NCBI RefSeq assembly: GCF_012184415.1
Contig: NZ_VTOX01000004.1
Coordinates: forward strand, 248,001-312,000
Direction: 5' to 3'
From: Ramlibacter lithotrophicus
Lineage (GTDB): Bacteria; Pseudomonadota; Gammaproteobacteria; Burkholderiales; Burkholderiaceae_C
Length of the DNA: 64,000 nt
Shown: piece by piece, positions 63,823 to 64,000 of the stretch
Position numbering within the stretch: position 1 is the stretch's first letter
Layout: each line of letters opens with the position of its first letter
Notes under the pieces: generated by a model
Told to the model about the DNA's origin: nothing
The model's database searches: none
The model's input: only the letters and a program-made list of their open reading frames with translations
Made by a program: the position numbers and the translations under genes

Positions 63823-64000
63823 GGGCGCCGGCCGGCGCGACCGCCAACCGCGTCGACCACGCCGGTGCCGCGGCGGAGTTCATCGCCGCGCCGCAGCACG
63901 TCGAGTTCCACGACCGGCGGCTGTGGGAGATCCGCCGCAAGCGCGACCAGGAATGCCACGCGATTCCGGAGTGGGAGGAGCTGCGCTCGCTCGCCTCTGC
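63819..64000 (+). CDS. lutB: lactate utilization protein B, N-terminal part
   Basis: 61 codons visible before the window ends. ATG 63819 overlaps lutA (ATGA). DRRLWEIRRKRDQECHAIPE and WEELRSLAS match the N-terminus of LutB, which carries the ferredoxin-type clusters further on. Confidence 0.85.
   Translation, partial: MRAPAGATANRVDHAGAAAEFIAAPQHVEFHDRRLWEIRRKRDQECHAIPEWEELRSLAS

Overview
The window is high-G+C proteobacterial DNA. The right half (about 32.2-64 kb) carries a Burkholderiales/Comamonadaceae-type housekeeping set: a TorF-type porin, glnK-amtB, glcEF, lplT, alr, radA, ilvE, waaF and lutAB. I infer a beta-proteobacterium of that group. The genus is not readable from the sequence. 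I saw no rRNA, tRNA or CRISPR array.

The left half (1 to about 31.15 kb) is the right-hand part of a large integrated element. Its right end is clear: a large serine recombinase gene (29608-31092) lies just before a comM/yifB gene (31150-32220, minus strand) that breaks at its conserved AAMNP(CPCG) motif and runs straight into a stop codon. The missing comM 3' part, and so the left end of the element, lie outside the window. The visibly lower G+C of parts of the left half, three recombinase or transposase systems and the many orphan families fit accessory DNA.

Element layout. 1-1.56 kb: an IS110-family transposase next to an IS66 remnant. 1.6-6.6 kb: two VirD4/TraG-like ATPases transcribed divergently, a small partner gene and a RadC protein. 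6.65-12.5 kb: a six-gene minus-strand operon (unknown 442-aa protein, radical SAM enzyme, extracytoplasmic peptide-binding protein, two Dpp/Opp-type permeases, CYTH-domain protein) with no ABC ATPase. Upstream are two related promoter-hairpin-terminator units that look like paralogous small RNAs, with a 52-codon reading frame between them. I know of no described system with this composition. 13.3-22.5 kb: a probable defence cluster (DUF4407-type membrane coiled coil, PIN protein, HTH protein, AbiJ-like protein, membrane protein, unknown protein, helicase-nuclease fusion). 22.6-25.74 kb: a nested unit bounded by 23-bp inverted repeats, with its own serine recombinase, a coupled small gene and an AAA ATPase. 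25.8-29.5 kb: a caspase-like peptidase, an HTH protein, a RuvC-like protein, a DUF2958-like protein, a DUF2971 protein and the repressor-like gene facing the integrase.

Chromosomal part. Nitrogen sensing and uptake (glnK-amtB), sugar metabolism (aldose epimerase, SMP-30 lactonase), glycolate oxidase subunits (glcEF), two DMT exporters, lysophospholipid transport (lplT), alanine racemase, a ketopantoate reductase/HpaI aldolase/CHMI-like/nitrilase run, radA, a transglutaminase-like protein, a gamma-carbonic-anhydrase-like protein, ilvE, waaF, a two-component system, AmpG and an M48 protease. At the right end an operon for a fused 2-oxoacid:ferredoxin oxidoreductase, an NfnAB-like NAD(P)H:ferredoxin pair and lutAB lies downstream of a perfect FNR-type box, suggesting oxygen-responsive redox metabolism.
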